The notes under the pieces: model-generated | Databases searched by the model: none | The model's input: only the letters and a program-made list of their open reading frames with translations | Told to the model about the DNA's origin: nothing | From: Stenotrophomonas maltophilia | GTDB lineage: Bacteria > Pseudomonadota > Gammaproteobacteria > Xanthomonadales > Xanthomonadaceae | Reading direction: 5' to 3' | DNA: 53,404 nt | Assembly (NCBI RefSeq): GCF_003970865.1 | Contig: NZ_RXLZ01000034.1 | Location: 1 to 53,404, forward strand | Shown: positions 36,156 through 44,379 of the stretch, one piece after another | Layout of the letters: each line of letters begins with the position of its first letter | Numbering within the stretch: position 1 is the stretch's first letter | Made by a program: the position numbers and the translations under genes

Positions 36156-36196
36156 GGGGTCAGATCCCTTTTCCGCGGGGAAAGGGATCTGACCCC
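36156..36196. repeat. Interspersed palindrome, GGGGTCAGA family (copy 2)
   Basis: GGGGTCAGATCCCTTT (36156-36171) and AAAGGGATCTGACCCC (36181-36196) are perfect 16-nt inverted repeats around a 9-nt centre. Same family as 169-207. It lies in the 35904-36269 leader between initiator tRNA and rimP, which otherwise holds only the hairpins listed. Confidence 0.75.
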
Positions 36197-36226
36197 AAGC
36201 ACGCGGAAAGGACACAAACCCCAAAG

Positions 36227-36258
36227 AAAAACGCCTTCGAAGCAGGACTTCGAAGGCG
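36227..36258 (-). terminator. Terminator after initiator tRNAs
   Basis: On the minus strand CGCCTTCGAAG-tcctg-CTTCGAAGGCG followed by TTTTTCTTT, 11 nt past the tRNA-fMet 3' end. A perfect 11-bp stem. It ends much of the tRNA transcription ahead of rimP; read-through, NusA-dependent control or a further promoter would be needed for the operon. Confidence 0.88.
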
Positions 36259-36269
36259 ATCTCTTTACT

Positions 36270-36346
36270 TGGTAGCGGGGGCAGGATTTGAACCTGCGAC
36301 CTTCGGGTTATGAGCCCGACGAGCTGCCAGACTGCTCCACCCCGCA
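36270..36346 (-). tRNA. Initiator tRNA-Met (CAU), copy 2
   Basis: 77 nt with encoded CCA. GCGGGGTGGAGCAGTCTGG start, anticodon stem CGGG-CTCATAA-CCCG with the three G-C pairs diagnostic of initiators, and T-arm GCAGGTTCAAATCCTGC. Position 1 (U) and 72 (U) do not pair, the hallmark that keeps initiators formylated and out of elongation (C1-A72 in E. coli). Identical to the copy 84 nt upstream. Matches the metY position before rimP-nusA in E. coli. Confidence 0.97.
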
Positions 36347-36430
36347 TCAGAAGCGGAATTATGAGGCATAACTTCAAAACCTGCAAGCTTTTCCTCATTC
36401 ATCGAACTGGTTGGCGCCGATTCGATGTAT

Positions 36431-36507
36431 TGGTAGCGGGGGCAGGATTTGAACCTGCGACCTTCGGGTTATGAGCCCGACGAGCTGCCAGACTGCTCCA
36501 CCCCGCA
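36431..36507 (-). tRNA. Initiator tRNA-Met (CAU), copy 1
   Basis: 77 nt, identical in sequence to the second copy at 36270-36346, with CAU anticodon, G-C-rich anticodon stem and unpaired U1/U72. Together with a strong promoter 96-124 nt upstream, it is the first product of the nusA macro-operon transcript. Confidence 0.97.
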
Positions 36508-36602
36508 CCGGAAGTGTTTGAACTGCTGCCCTGCTCTTTCGAGGAGGGCTACCGCAACGATGTTCTGGCTGAACCGCTGCAGTGACAACTCAGGCTGCGC
36601 AT

Positions 36603-36631
36603 ATTACACGAATCGCGCAGCTTTGTGTCAA
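36603..36631 (-). promoter_or_regulatory. Sigma70 promoter of tRNA-fMet/rimP-nusA operon
   Basis: Minus strand: TTGACA (36626-36631), 17-nt spacer, TGTAAT (36603-36608). The -35 box is perfect, the -10 matches 5 of 6, and spacing is ideal. The GC-rich sequence right after the -10 box (GCGCAGCC) is a stringent-type discriminator, as expected for stable RNA. It lies 4 nt past the nuoN stop, with start near 36596. Confidence 0.85.
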
Positions 36632-36634
36632 CTT

Positions 36635-38101
36635 TTATGCAAGATGCGCAAATGCCTGCTGGCACCAGACCATGATCGGGTTCCAGGCCAGGCCCAGCGC
36701 CAGCAGTGCCAGCGCGTTCACGCCCAGCACCAGGCCCAGCACGCGGTCGTTGCTGCGCGGCATGGCCTCGCCCACCGGCTCATCGAAGTACATGACCTTG
36801 ATGACCCGCAGGTAGTAGAAGCAGCCGACCACGGCACACAGCACGCCGAGGATGGCCAGCCACAGCAGGCCACCGTTGATGGCCGCGCCCAGCACCGCCA
36901 GCTTGGTCCAGAAGCCCAGGAACGGCGGGATGCCGGCCAGCGACGCCATGATGCACAGCACCAGGCCGGCCATCCACGGGTTGCGGGCATTCAGGCCCTT
37001 GAAGTCTTCGATGTTCTCGGCCTCGAAACCGGCACGCGACAGCGCGATGATCGCGCCGAAGGCGGCGGTGGACATGATGGCGTAGGCCAGTGCGTAGAAC
37101 AGCGCGGCGGCATAACCCTGCGAACCGCCACCGGCGATGCCCATCAGCAGGAAGCCGATGTGGGAGACGGTGGAGAACGCCAGCATGCGCTTGAGGTTGC
37201 TCTGCGCGATGGCCATCAGGTTGCCAATGACCAGCGAGACCGCGGCCAGGCCGGCAATCAGCAGCTGCAGTTCGGTCGACAGCGGGCCCACGCCCATTTC
37301 CAGCAGGCGGTAGGCCATGCCGAACGCGGCCAGCTTCGGCGCCGAGCTGATGAACAGTGCGATCGGTGCCGGGGCACCCTGGTACACGTCCGGCAGCCAC
37401 ATGTGGAACGGCGCGGCACCCAGCTTGAAGGCGACGCCGGCGATCATGAACACCGCACCGGTGATCAGCAGCACGCGCTCTTCCGAGTGCGGGATGGCCT
37501 CACGGATGACGTCCAGGTGCAGGCTGCCGGTGGCGCCGTAGATCAGCGACATGCCGTACAGCAGCAGGCCCGAGGCCAGCGAACCCAGCACGATGTACTT
37601 CATCGCCGCTTCCGAGGCCAGGCCGTTCTCACGGTTGCTGGCAACCAGTGCGTAGGAGCACAACGCCAGCAGTTCCAGGCCCAGGTAGACCATCAGCAGG
37701 CTGCCGGCCGAGACCAGGATCATCATGCCGGCGGTGCCGAACAGGATCAGCACCGGGATCTCGCCCTGGAACAGGTTGCGGTCACGCAGGTAACGCCAGC
37801 CGTAGACCAGGGTCAGGCCGCTGAGCAGCACGATCCCGGTCTTCATCACGTCCGCGGCGGTATCGCGCACGAACATGCCATGGAAGACCTCCCCCTGCCC
37901 GCCCACGCCGGTGGCCAGCATGAACAGCACCACGGCCAGCGCAGCGAGCGAGAACAGGTGGGTGACGATCTTGTTCCGGTTGCTGACGAACAGGTCGAGG
38001 ATCATCAGGGCGAAAGCGCTGCCGATCAGCACCAGCTCGGGAGCGAGCGGTGGCAGGTCAGCGGCGGTCAATGGCAGCAGCGGCGAGGTGGTCATCATCA
38101 A
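36635..38101 (-). CDS. nuoN: NADH-quinone oxidoreductase subunit N
   Basis: 488 aa, about 14 transmembrane helices. An antiporter-like subunit of complex I with the key KL/KH-type residues in helices such as GVAFKLGAAPFHMWLPDVYQGAP and MLAFSTVSHIGFLLMGIA. It takes part in proton pumping next to NuoK/NuoM. Last gene of the nuo operon, 9 nt after nuoM. Three ATGs in a row at the start; the first is reported. The initiator-tRNA promoter begins directly after its stop. Confidence 0.97.
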   Translation of the reverse strand: MMMTTSPLLPLTAADLPPLAPELVLIGSAFALMILDLFVSNRNKIVTHLFSLAALAVVLFMLATGVGGQGEVFHGMFVRDTAADVMKTGIVLLSGLTLVYGWRYLRDRNLFQGEIPVLILFGTAGMMILVSAGSLLMVYLGLELLALCSYALVASNRENGLASEAAMKYIVLGSLASGLLLYGMSLIYGATGSLHLDVIREAIPHSEERVLLITGAVFMIAGVAFKLGAAPFHMWLPDVYQGAPAPIALFISSAPKLAAFGMAYRLLEMGVGPLSTELQLLIAGLAAVSLVIGNLMAIAQSNLKRMLAFSTVSHIGFLLMGIAGGGSQGYAAALFYALAYAIMSTAAFGAIIALSRAGFEAENIEDFKGLNARNPWMAGLVLCIMASLAGIPPFLGFWTKLAVLGAAINGGLLWLAILGVLCAVVGCFYYLRVIKVMYFDEPVGEAMPRSNDRVLGLVLGVNALALLALGLAWNPIMVWCQQAFAHLA

Positions 38102-38110
38102 ATCCTGGAA

Positions 38111-39619
38111 TTACAGCAGCTTGCTGGATGCGATCTGCATCGCCAGCTTCGCGATCGAGGGCTCCATCAGGTCGGTCAGCGGCTTGGGGTAGATGCCCAG
38201 GGCCAGCACGCCGATGGCGAACACGCCCAGCACCAGCCATTCGCGACCGTTGATGTCCTTCAGTTCGGCAACGTGGCTGTTGGCCACTTCACCGAAGAAG
38301 ATGCGCTTGTACAGCCACAGGGTGTAGGCGGCGCCGATGATCAGGGTGGTGGCCGCGCCCAGCGCGATCCACGGATTGCGCTGGAAGGCCGCGAGGATGA
38401 CCATGAACTCGCCGACGAAACCGCTGGTGCCCGGCAGGCCCGCATTGGCCATGAAGAACAGCATGGCGAAGGTCGCGAACCAGGGCATCACGTTGACCAC
38501 GCCGCCGTAATCGGCGATGCGGCGGCTGTGCATGCGGTCGTACAGCACGCCCACGCTGGAGAACATCGCGCCGGACACGAAGCCGTGCGAGATCATCTGC
38601 ACCATGGCGCCCTGCAGGCCCAGGCGGGCCGCATCGGCGTTGCCGGCTTCACGCACCAGCCACAGCGCGATGAAGGTGCCCAGGGTGACGAAGCCCATGT
38701 GCGCGATCGACGAATAGGCGATCAGCTTCTTCATGTCGTCCTGCACCAGGGCGACCAGGCCGACGTAGATCACCGCGATCAGCGACAGCGCGATCACCAG
38801 CCACGCCCATTCCTGCGACGCATCCGGGACGATCGGCAGGTTGAAGCGCAGGAAGCCGTAGCCACCGATCTTCAGCGCGATGGCAGCCAGGATCACCGAA
38901 CCGGCGGTCGGCGCTTCCACGTGGGCGTCCGGCAGCCAGGTGTGGACCGGGAACATCGGCACCTTGACCGCGAAGGCGATCAGGAAGGCGAAGAAGATCC
39001 AGGTCTGTTCCTTGGCCGACAGCGGCAGCGCGTACAGGTCAGCCAGCTGGAAGCTGCCACCCTTCATGTACAGGTAGATCAGCGCCACCAGCATCAGCAC
39101 CGAGCCGAGGAAGGTGTACAGGAAGAACTTCAGCGCGGCGTAGATGCGGCGCGGGCCGCCCCAGACACCGATGATCAGGAACATCGGGATCAGCATCGCC
39201 TCGAAGAACACGTAGAACAGCATCGCGTCCGTGGCCGAGAAGATACCGACCGTGACGCCTTCCAGGATCAGGAAGGCGGCCACGTACTGGTTGACGCGCT
39301 TGTCGATGGCGCTCCAGGCGCCGATCAGGGCAAGCACGCTGACCAGGGTGGTCAGCAGGATCAGCGCCACGGCGATGCCGTCCACGCCCAGGTTGTAGCC
39401 GATCTTGTACGCCGGGATCCAGGCATGGGTCTCGACGAACTGCAGACCGTCGATGCCCGCGTTGTAGCCGCTCAGCAGCGAGAGGCTCGCCACGAACGTC
39501 AGTACCGCTACGCCCAGCGACGCCCAGCGGGCGGTCTGTGCATCACGGATTGCAAGGATCAGAGCACCACCGATGATCGGCAGCCAGATGAGGACACTGA
39601 GTAGAGGCCAGTTCGACAC
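38111..39619 (-). CDS. nuoM: NADH-quinone oxidoreductase subunit M
   Basis: 502 aa, about 14 transmembrane helices. The antiporter-type signature includes an N-terminal GVDGIAVALILLTTLVSVLALIGAW, then AFAVKVPMFPVHTWLPDAHVEAPTAGSVILA with the broken-helix lysine and MKKLIAYSSIAHMGFV. A proton channel of the membrane arm, between NuoL and NuoN. Spaced 23 nt from nuoL. Confidence 0.97.
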   Translation of the reverse strand: MSNWPLLSVLIWLPIIGGALILAIRDAQTARWASLGVAVLTFVASLSLLSGYNAGIDGLQFVETHAWIPAYKIGYNLGVDGIAVALILLTTLVSVLALIGAWSAIDKRVNQYVAAFLILEGVTVGIFSATDAMLFYVFFEAMLIPMFLIIGVWGGPRRIYAALKFFLYTFLGSVLMLVALIYLYMKGGSFQLADLYALPLSAKEQTWIFFAFLIAFAVKVPMFPVHTWLPDAHVEAPTAGSVILAAIALKIGGYGFLRFNLPIVPDASQEWAWLVIALSLIAVIYVGLVALVQDDMKKLIAYSSIAHMGFVTLGTFIALWLVREAGNADAARLGLQGAMVQMISHGFVSGAMFSSVGVLYDRMHSRRIADYGGVVNVMPWFATFAMLFFMANAGLPGTSGFVGEFMVILAAFQRNPWIALGAATTLIIGAAYTLWLYKRIFFGEVANSHVAELKDINGREWLVLGVFAIGVLALGIYPKPLTDLMEPSIAKLAMQIASSKLL

Positions 39620-39642
39620 GTCTTCTTATTCCGTACAGGTCA

Positions 39643-41817
39643 TCAACGCAGGTAATGCATCAGCACGCCCAGAAGGGCAATCAGGCCGATGATCATCGCG
39701 AAGGCGTAGTGATAGAGGAAACCGGATTGGGTACGACGCAGCACACCGGCTGCGACGTCCACAACACGTGCCGAGAGATTGACCACGCCGTCGACGATGT
39801 TGCTGTCGATCCAGCGCGAGACCTTGCCCAGCTTGACGCTGCCACCGGCAAAGCCATCGATCCACAGCTTGTCGAAGCCGTACTTGTTTTCCAGCACCGA
39901 CACCAGCGGGGCGAAGGTCTTGCGCGCCTTGCCCGACAGGTCCGGCTTCCACAGGTAGAACAGCGCGGCCAGCAGGAAGCCCGCCAGGGTCAGCCAGAAC
40001 GGCGGCAGCATCATGCCGTGCAGCGCGAACGCCACCGGCCCGTGGAACTCTTCGCCCAGGAAGGCAACGGTGTTCTTGGCCGGATCGTAGAAATCGACGA
40101 TGCCGGTGAAGAACGTGTTGACCTGGCCCTTGATCGCCGCATGGGCGTGATTGCCGGCCCAGTCGGTGCCGTGCAGCATCGGACCGATGCTGAAGAAACC
40201 GATGGCGATCGACGGGATGGCCAGCAGGATCAGCGGCAGGGTCACCACCCACGGGGTTTCATGCGGCTCATGCGGACCGTGGCCATGGCCGTGGTCGTCA
40301 TGGGCATCGCCATGGTGGGCATCAGCATGGTGGGCGTCGGCGGCGTGGTGATCGTCATGGCCATGACCATGATCGTCGTGTGCGTCGCGGAAGCGCTCCT
40401 TGCCGTGGAAGGTCAGGAACAGCAGGCGGAAGCTGTAGAAGCTGGTCACCAGCACGCCACCCAGCACGGCCCAGTAGCCATAGGTGGCCACCCAGCTGTT
40501 CTGCATGTGCGCGTGGATCTCGGCTGCCTCGATGATGGTGTCCTTCGAGTAGAAGCCGGAGAAGAACGGCGTACCGACCAGTGCCAGCGTACCGATCCAC
40601 ATGGTGACGAAGGTGATCGGCATGTACTTGCGCAGGCCGCCCATCTTGCGCATGTCCTGCTCGTGGTGCATCGCGATGATGACCGAGCCGGCCCCCAGGA
40701 ACAGCAGCGCCTTGAAGAAAGCGTGGGTCATCAGGTGGAACACGGCCGCCGAATAGGCCGACACGCCCAAAGCCACGGTCATGTAGCCCAGCTGCGACAG
40801 CGTGGAGTACGCGACGACGCGCTTGATGTCGTTCTGCACGATGCCGATCAGGCCAGTGAAGAACGCGGTGGTGGCACCGATGAACAGGATGAAGTTCAGC
40901 GCGGTCTGCGACAGCTCGAACAGCGGCGACATGCGGGTGACCATGAAGATACCGGCGGTCACCATCGTCGCGGCGTGGATCAGCGCCGAGATCGGGGTCG
41001 GGCCTTCCATCGAATCCGGCAGCCACACGTGCAGCGGGACCTGGGCCGACTTGCCCATGGCACCGATGAACAGGCAGATGCAGATGACGGTGGCGATCGA
41101 CCAGATCACCGGCTCGTTCAGCAGCTGCATGCCGAACATGGTGCCGTCCCAGATCTGCAGCTGGGCGCGCGGGTCAGCCAGCATGCCGGCCTGCGAGAAC
41201 ACCTGCGAGTAGTCCAGGGTGCCGAACACCCACAGCACGCCGGCGATGCCGAGCAGGAAGCCGAAGTCACCGACGCGGTTGACCAGGAACGCCTTCATGT
41301 TGGCGAAGATCGCGGTCGGACGCTTGAACCAGAAGCCGATCAGCAGGTACGACACCAGGCCCACCGCTTCCCAGCCGAAGAACAGCTGCAGGAAGTTGTT
41401 GCTCATCACCAGGGTGAGCATCGAGAAGGTGAACAGCGAGATGTAGCTGAAGAACCGCTGGTAGCCCGGATCGTCCTGCATGTAGCCGATCGTGTAGATG
41501 TGGACCAGCAGCGACACGAAGGTCACCACCACCATCATCATCGCGGTCAGCTTGTCGACCATGAAACCGACGTGGGCCGAGTACTGGCCGACTTCGAAGA
41601 ACGTGTAGATGTTCTGGTTGAACGGCTGCGCACCGCCCCACAGCAGCTGGTAGAGCGTGTACATCGACAGGCCGCAGGCAACCGCGACGCCGAGGATGGT
41701 GATGGTCTGCGCGCCGAAGCGCTTGACCTGGCGACCGAACAGGCCGGCGATGATGCTGCCGAACAGCGGTGCAAGCACCACTGCGATCAACAGACTCTTG
41801 GAGAGAGTGATTTCCAT
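39643..41817 (-). CDS. nuoL: NADH-quinone oxidoreductase subunit L with His-rich insert
   Basis: 724 aa against ~613 in E. coli. The distal proton channel, with core motifs GKSAQVPLHVWLPDSMEGPTPISALIHAATMVTAG and VVAYSTLSQLGYM, and a long C-terminal amphipathic helix with final anchor (MIIGLIALLGVLMHYL). The extra length includes residues ~477-520, a run of D/A/G/H with 16 histidines in about 43 residues (DDHGHGH and DAHH units). It sits in a loop after FRLLFLTFHGKERFR, likely facing the aqueous phase. It may bind metal or be a simple repeat expansion. Confidence 0.96.
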   Translation of the reverse strand: MEITLSKSLLIAVVLAPLFGSIIAGLFGRQVKRFGAQTITILGVAVACGLSMYTLYQLLWGGAQPFNQNIYTFFEVGQYSAHVGFMVDKLTAMMMVVVTFVSLLVHIYTIGYMQDDPGYQRFFSYISLFTFSMLTLVMSNNFLQLFFGWEAVGLVSYLLIGFWFKRPTAIFANMKAFLVNRVGDFGFLLGIAGVLWVFGTLDYSQVFSQAGMLADPRAQLQIWDGTMFGMQLLNEPVIWSIATVICICLFIGAMGKSAQVPLHVWLPDSMEGPTPISALIHAATMVTAGIFMVTRMSPLFELSQTALNFILFIGATTAFFTGLIGIVQNDIKRVVAYSTLSQLGYMTVALGVSAYSAAVFHLMTHAFFKALLFLGAGSVIIAMHHEQDMRKMGGLRKYMPITFVTMWIGTLALVGTPFFSGFYSKDTIIEAAEIHAHMQNSWVATYGYWAVLGGVLVTSFYSFRLLFLTFHGKERFRDAHDDHGHGHDDHHAADAHHADAHHGDAHDDHGHGHGPHEPHETPWVVTLPLILLAIPSIAIGFFSIGPMLHGTDWAGNHAHAAIKGQVNTFFTGIVDFYDPAKNTVAFLGEEFHGPVAFALHGMMLPPFWLTLAGFLLAALFYLWKPDLSGKARKTFAPLVSVLENKYGFDKLWIDGFAGGSVKLGKVSRWIDSNIVDGVVNLSARVVDVAAGVLRRTQSGFLYHYAFAMIIGLIALLGVLMHYLR

Positions 41818-41824
41818 CTGTGGA

Positions 41825-42130
41825 TCAGCCCTTCAACGAATCGACTTCGCCGACATTGATCGTGCGGCGGGTACGGAACAGGGTCACCAGGATCGCCAGG
41901 CCGATGGCGGCTTCCGCGGCGGCGACGGTCAGGATGAAGAACACGAACAGCTGGCCGGACGGGTCGCCCAGCTGGCGCGAGAAGCCGACGAAGTTGATGT
42001 TCACCGACAGCAGCATCAGTTCGATCGACATCAGCAGGACGATGACGTTCTTCCGGTTGAGGAAGATGCCGGCCAGGCTGATGGCGAACAGCACCGCGCC
42101 CAGCGCAAGGATGTGGCCAAGGGTAATCAC
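41825..42130 (-). CDS. nuoK: NADH-quinone oxidoreductase subunit K
   Basis: 101 aa, three transmembrane helices. Conserved glutamates in [19 protein letters not shown] and [13 protein letters not shown] are the buried carboxylates of the proton path (E36 and E72 in E. coli). It overlaps the nuoJ stop by 4 nt and ends 7 nt before nuoL. Confidence 0.97.
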   Translation of the reverse strand: MITLGHILALGAVLFAISLAGIFLNRKNVIVLLMSIELMLLSVNINFVGFSRQLGDPSGQLFVFFILTVAAAEAAIGLAILVTLFRTRRTINVGEVDSLKG

Positions 42131-42783
42131 GGCTGGGTCTCCTCGCCGGCGGCCGGCTTGCTGTTGCTGTGCACGACCGGCGCTTCGGCGCCCATCTTGA
42201 CCATGCGCAGGCGCTGGCCGGCCTTGACCATGGTCTGCTCACCCGGGTTCTGGCTCTTGACGCCGGTACGGCGACGCAGGGTCAGCATCACGGCGGCAAC
42301 CACGGCCACGGTCAGGATGACGGCGGCGAACTCGAACGGCAGCAGGTACTCGGTGAACAGCGTACGGGCCAGCCAGGTGACGTTGGAGCTGTCGGCAGCG
42401 ACCGCGGCGGCGTTGTCGGCCGGGAACGGGTTGACCGCCCTGCCCTTCACGCCGATCAGGATCAGCATCTGCACCAGCATCGCCACGGCCACGATCAGGC
42501 CGACCGGCAGGTAGCGCACCCAGCCCTCACGCAGTTTGGTGGGATCGATGTCCAGCATCATCACCACGAACAGGAACAGCACCATCACCGCACCGACGTA
42601 GACCAGCACCAGTGCCACGCCGAGGAACTCGGCGCCGACCAGCAGCCAGACGCAGGCGATGGAGAAGAAGGTCAGCACCAGGCAGAGCACGGCGTGAACC
42701 GGGTTGCGCACGCTGATCACCGCACCGGCCGAAACCGTTGCCGCGATGGCGAACACCCAGAAAGCGATATTTACCCAATCCAT
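42127..42783 (-). CDS. nuoJ: NADH-quinone oxidoreductase subunit J
   Basis: 218 aa, five transmembrane helices. It contains the conserved [23 protein letters not shown] helix with the pi-bulge region linked to quinone-coupled proton pumping. The hydrophilic C-terminus (~180-218) extends past the last helix, longer than in E. coli (184 aa). Start codon ATG, 9 nt after nuoI. Confidence 0.96.
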   Translation of the reverse strand: MDWVNIAFWVFAIAATVSAGAVISVRNPVHAVLCLVLTFFSIACVWLLVGAEFLGVALVLVYVGAVMVLFLFVVMMLDIDPTKLREGWVRYLPVGLIVAVAMLVQMLILIGVKGRAVNPFPADNAAAVAADSSNVTWLARTLFTEYLLPFEFAAVILTVAVVAAVMLTLRRRTGVKSQNPGEQTMVKAGQRLRMVKMGAEAPVVHSNSKPAAGEETQP

Positions 42784-42792
42784 CTCTCGACC

Positions 42793-43284
42793 TCAGCGGT
42801 AAGCGGCATCGGCGGCGCGACGCTCGGCGATCTCGGACTCGAGACGGTCGCCCAGGGCCAGCAGCTGCGGCTTGGTAACGATGTTTTCGCCACGATTCTC
42901 GAAGTGGTACTCGAGGATGTGGGTTTCGACGATCGAGTCCACCGGGCAGCTTTCTTCGCAGAAGCCGCAGAAGATGCACTTGAACAGATCGATGTCATAG
43001 CGCGTGGTACGGCGGGTGCCGTCTTCGCGCTTGGCCGAGTCGATGGTGATGGCCAATGCAGGGCACACCGCTTCGCACAGCTTGCAGGCGATGCAGCGCT
43101 CTTCACCGTTGGGGTAACGGCGCAGGGCGTGCAGGCCACGGAAGCGCGGCGACTGCGGGAACTTCTCCATCGGGTACATCATCGTGTACTTGGGCTTGAA
43201 GCTGTACTTCAGCGTCAGCCAAAGGCCGCCCAGCAGTTCGAGCAGCAGCAGGCTCTTGAAGTAATGGGTAATCCTGTTCATCAC
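42793..43284 (-). CDS. nuoI: NADH-quinone oxidoreductase subunit I
   Basis: 163 aa, peripheral-arm ferredoxin-like subunit. Two [4Fe-4S] motifs: [12 protein letters not shown] and [12 protein letters not shown] (clusters N6a and N6b), which pass electrons to NuoB. An N-terminal amphipathic helix ([19 protein letters not shown]) attaches it to the membrane. It starts with GTG at 43284, immediately after the nuoH stop and with AAGGG at good spacing, or with ATG one codon later. Confidence 0.97.
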   Translation of the reverse strand: MMNRITHYFKSLLLLELLGGLWLTLKYSFKPKYTMMYPMEKFPQSPRFRGLHALRRYPNGEERCIACKLCEAVCPALAITIDSAKREDGTRRTTRYDIDLFKCIFCGFCEESCPVDSIVETHILEYHFENRGENIVTKPQLLALGDRLESEIAERRAADAAYR

Positions 43285-44379
43285 TTAGACGCCCTTTTGA
43301 ATCACGCCGAAGAACACCATGACGGCGGTAACCGCGATCCACAGAATGGCCAGCGGGATGAAGACCTTCCAGCCCAGGCGCATGATCTGGTCATAGCGGA
43401 AGCGCGGGAAGCTGGCACGGAACCAGATGTAGGCACTGGCGAAGAAGAACACCTTGACGAACAGCCACGGTGCACCGCCCTTCCAGATCCAGTCGACCAG
43501 CGGCGAGATATCGCCCGGATTGACCCAGCCCTGGATCGGGCTCAGCCAGCCACCAAGGAAGAAGATCGAGATCAGGAAGCTGATCAGGATCATGTTGGCG
43601 TACTCGGCCAGGAAGAACAGCGCGAACGCACCGCCCGAGTACTCGACCATGTGGCCGGCGACGATTTCCGATTCACCTTCCACCACGTCGAACGGCGCGC
43701 GGTTGGTTTCGGCAACGCCCGACACCCAGTAGATGACGAACAGCGGGAACAGCGGCAGCAGGAACCAGTCGAAGAAACCGGAATTGCCGGCCTGCGCCAT
43801 CACGATGTTGCTCAGGTTCAGGCTGCCCGACGCGATCATCACGCCGACCAGGGCGAAGCCCATGGCGATTTCGTAGCTGATCATCTGCGCCGAGGCGCGC
43901 ATCGCACCCAGGAACGCATACTTCGAGTTGGATGCCCAACCGGCCAGGATGATGCCGTAGATGCCCAGCGAGGTCATCGCCAGCAGGTACAGCAGGCCGG
44001 CGTTGGCATTGGACAGTACGATCTGCGAATCGAAGGGCACCACCGACCAGGCCGCGAAGGCCGGCGCCAGGGTGATCAGCGGTGCCAGCAGGTAGATCGC
44101 CTTGTTGGCGCTGCTCGGCTGGACCACTTCCTTGAACAGCAGCTTGAAGACGTCGGCGAAGGCCTGGAAGATGCCCATGCCCACATACATCGGGCCGTGG
44201 CGGACGTGCATCCAGCCGATCAGCTTGCGTTCCCAGACCACGTAGAAGGCCACCGAGATGATCACCGGAACGGTGATCACCAGGATCTTCAGGATGATCC
44301 AGATCAGCGCGCCGATGTCACCGAGGCCAAGCAGCCACTGGTGCAGCGGGTCGACCGCGTTCAACAGCAATTCGTTCAT
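43285..44379 (-). CDS. nuoH: NADH-quinone oxidoreductase subunit H
   Basis: 364 aa, eight to nine transmembrane helices. Includes the quinone-site loops [22 protein letters not shown] and the charged [24 protein letters not shown], both highly conserved in complex I and near the Q-tunnel. It links the peripheral arm to the membrane arm. Overlaps nuoG by 4 nt. Confidence 0.97.
   Translation of the reverse strand: MNELLLNAVDPLHQWLLGLGDIGALIWIILKILVITVPVIISVAFYVVWERKLIGWMHVRHGPMYVGMGIFQAFADVFKLLFKEVVQPSSANKAIYLLAPLITLAPAFAAWSVVPFDSQIVLSNANAGLLYLLAMTSLGIYGIILAGWASNSKYAFLGAMRASAQMISYEIAMGFALVGVMIASGSLNLSNIVMAQAGNSGFFDWFLLPLFPLFVIYWVSGVAETNRAPFDVVEGESEIVAGHMVEYSGGAFALFFLAEYANMILISFLISIFFLGGWLSPIQGWVNPGDISPLVDWIWKGGAPWLFVKVFFFASAYIWFRASFPRFRYDQIMRLGWKVFIPLAILWIAVTAVMVFFGVIQKGV

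Noticed and set aside
36449..39604. 1051-codon plus-strand ORF
   Set aside because: Antisense to nuoN and nuoM and runs through a tRNA; Gln/His/Arg-rich shadow product.
40256..40392. Frameshift or foreign insert in nuoL
   Set aside because: The frame stays open and conserved NuoL sequence continues on both sides, so it is an in-frame loop.
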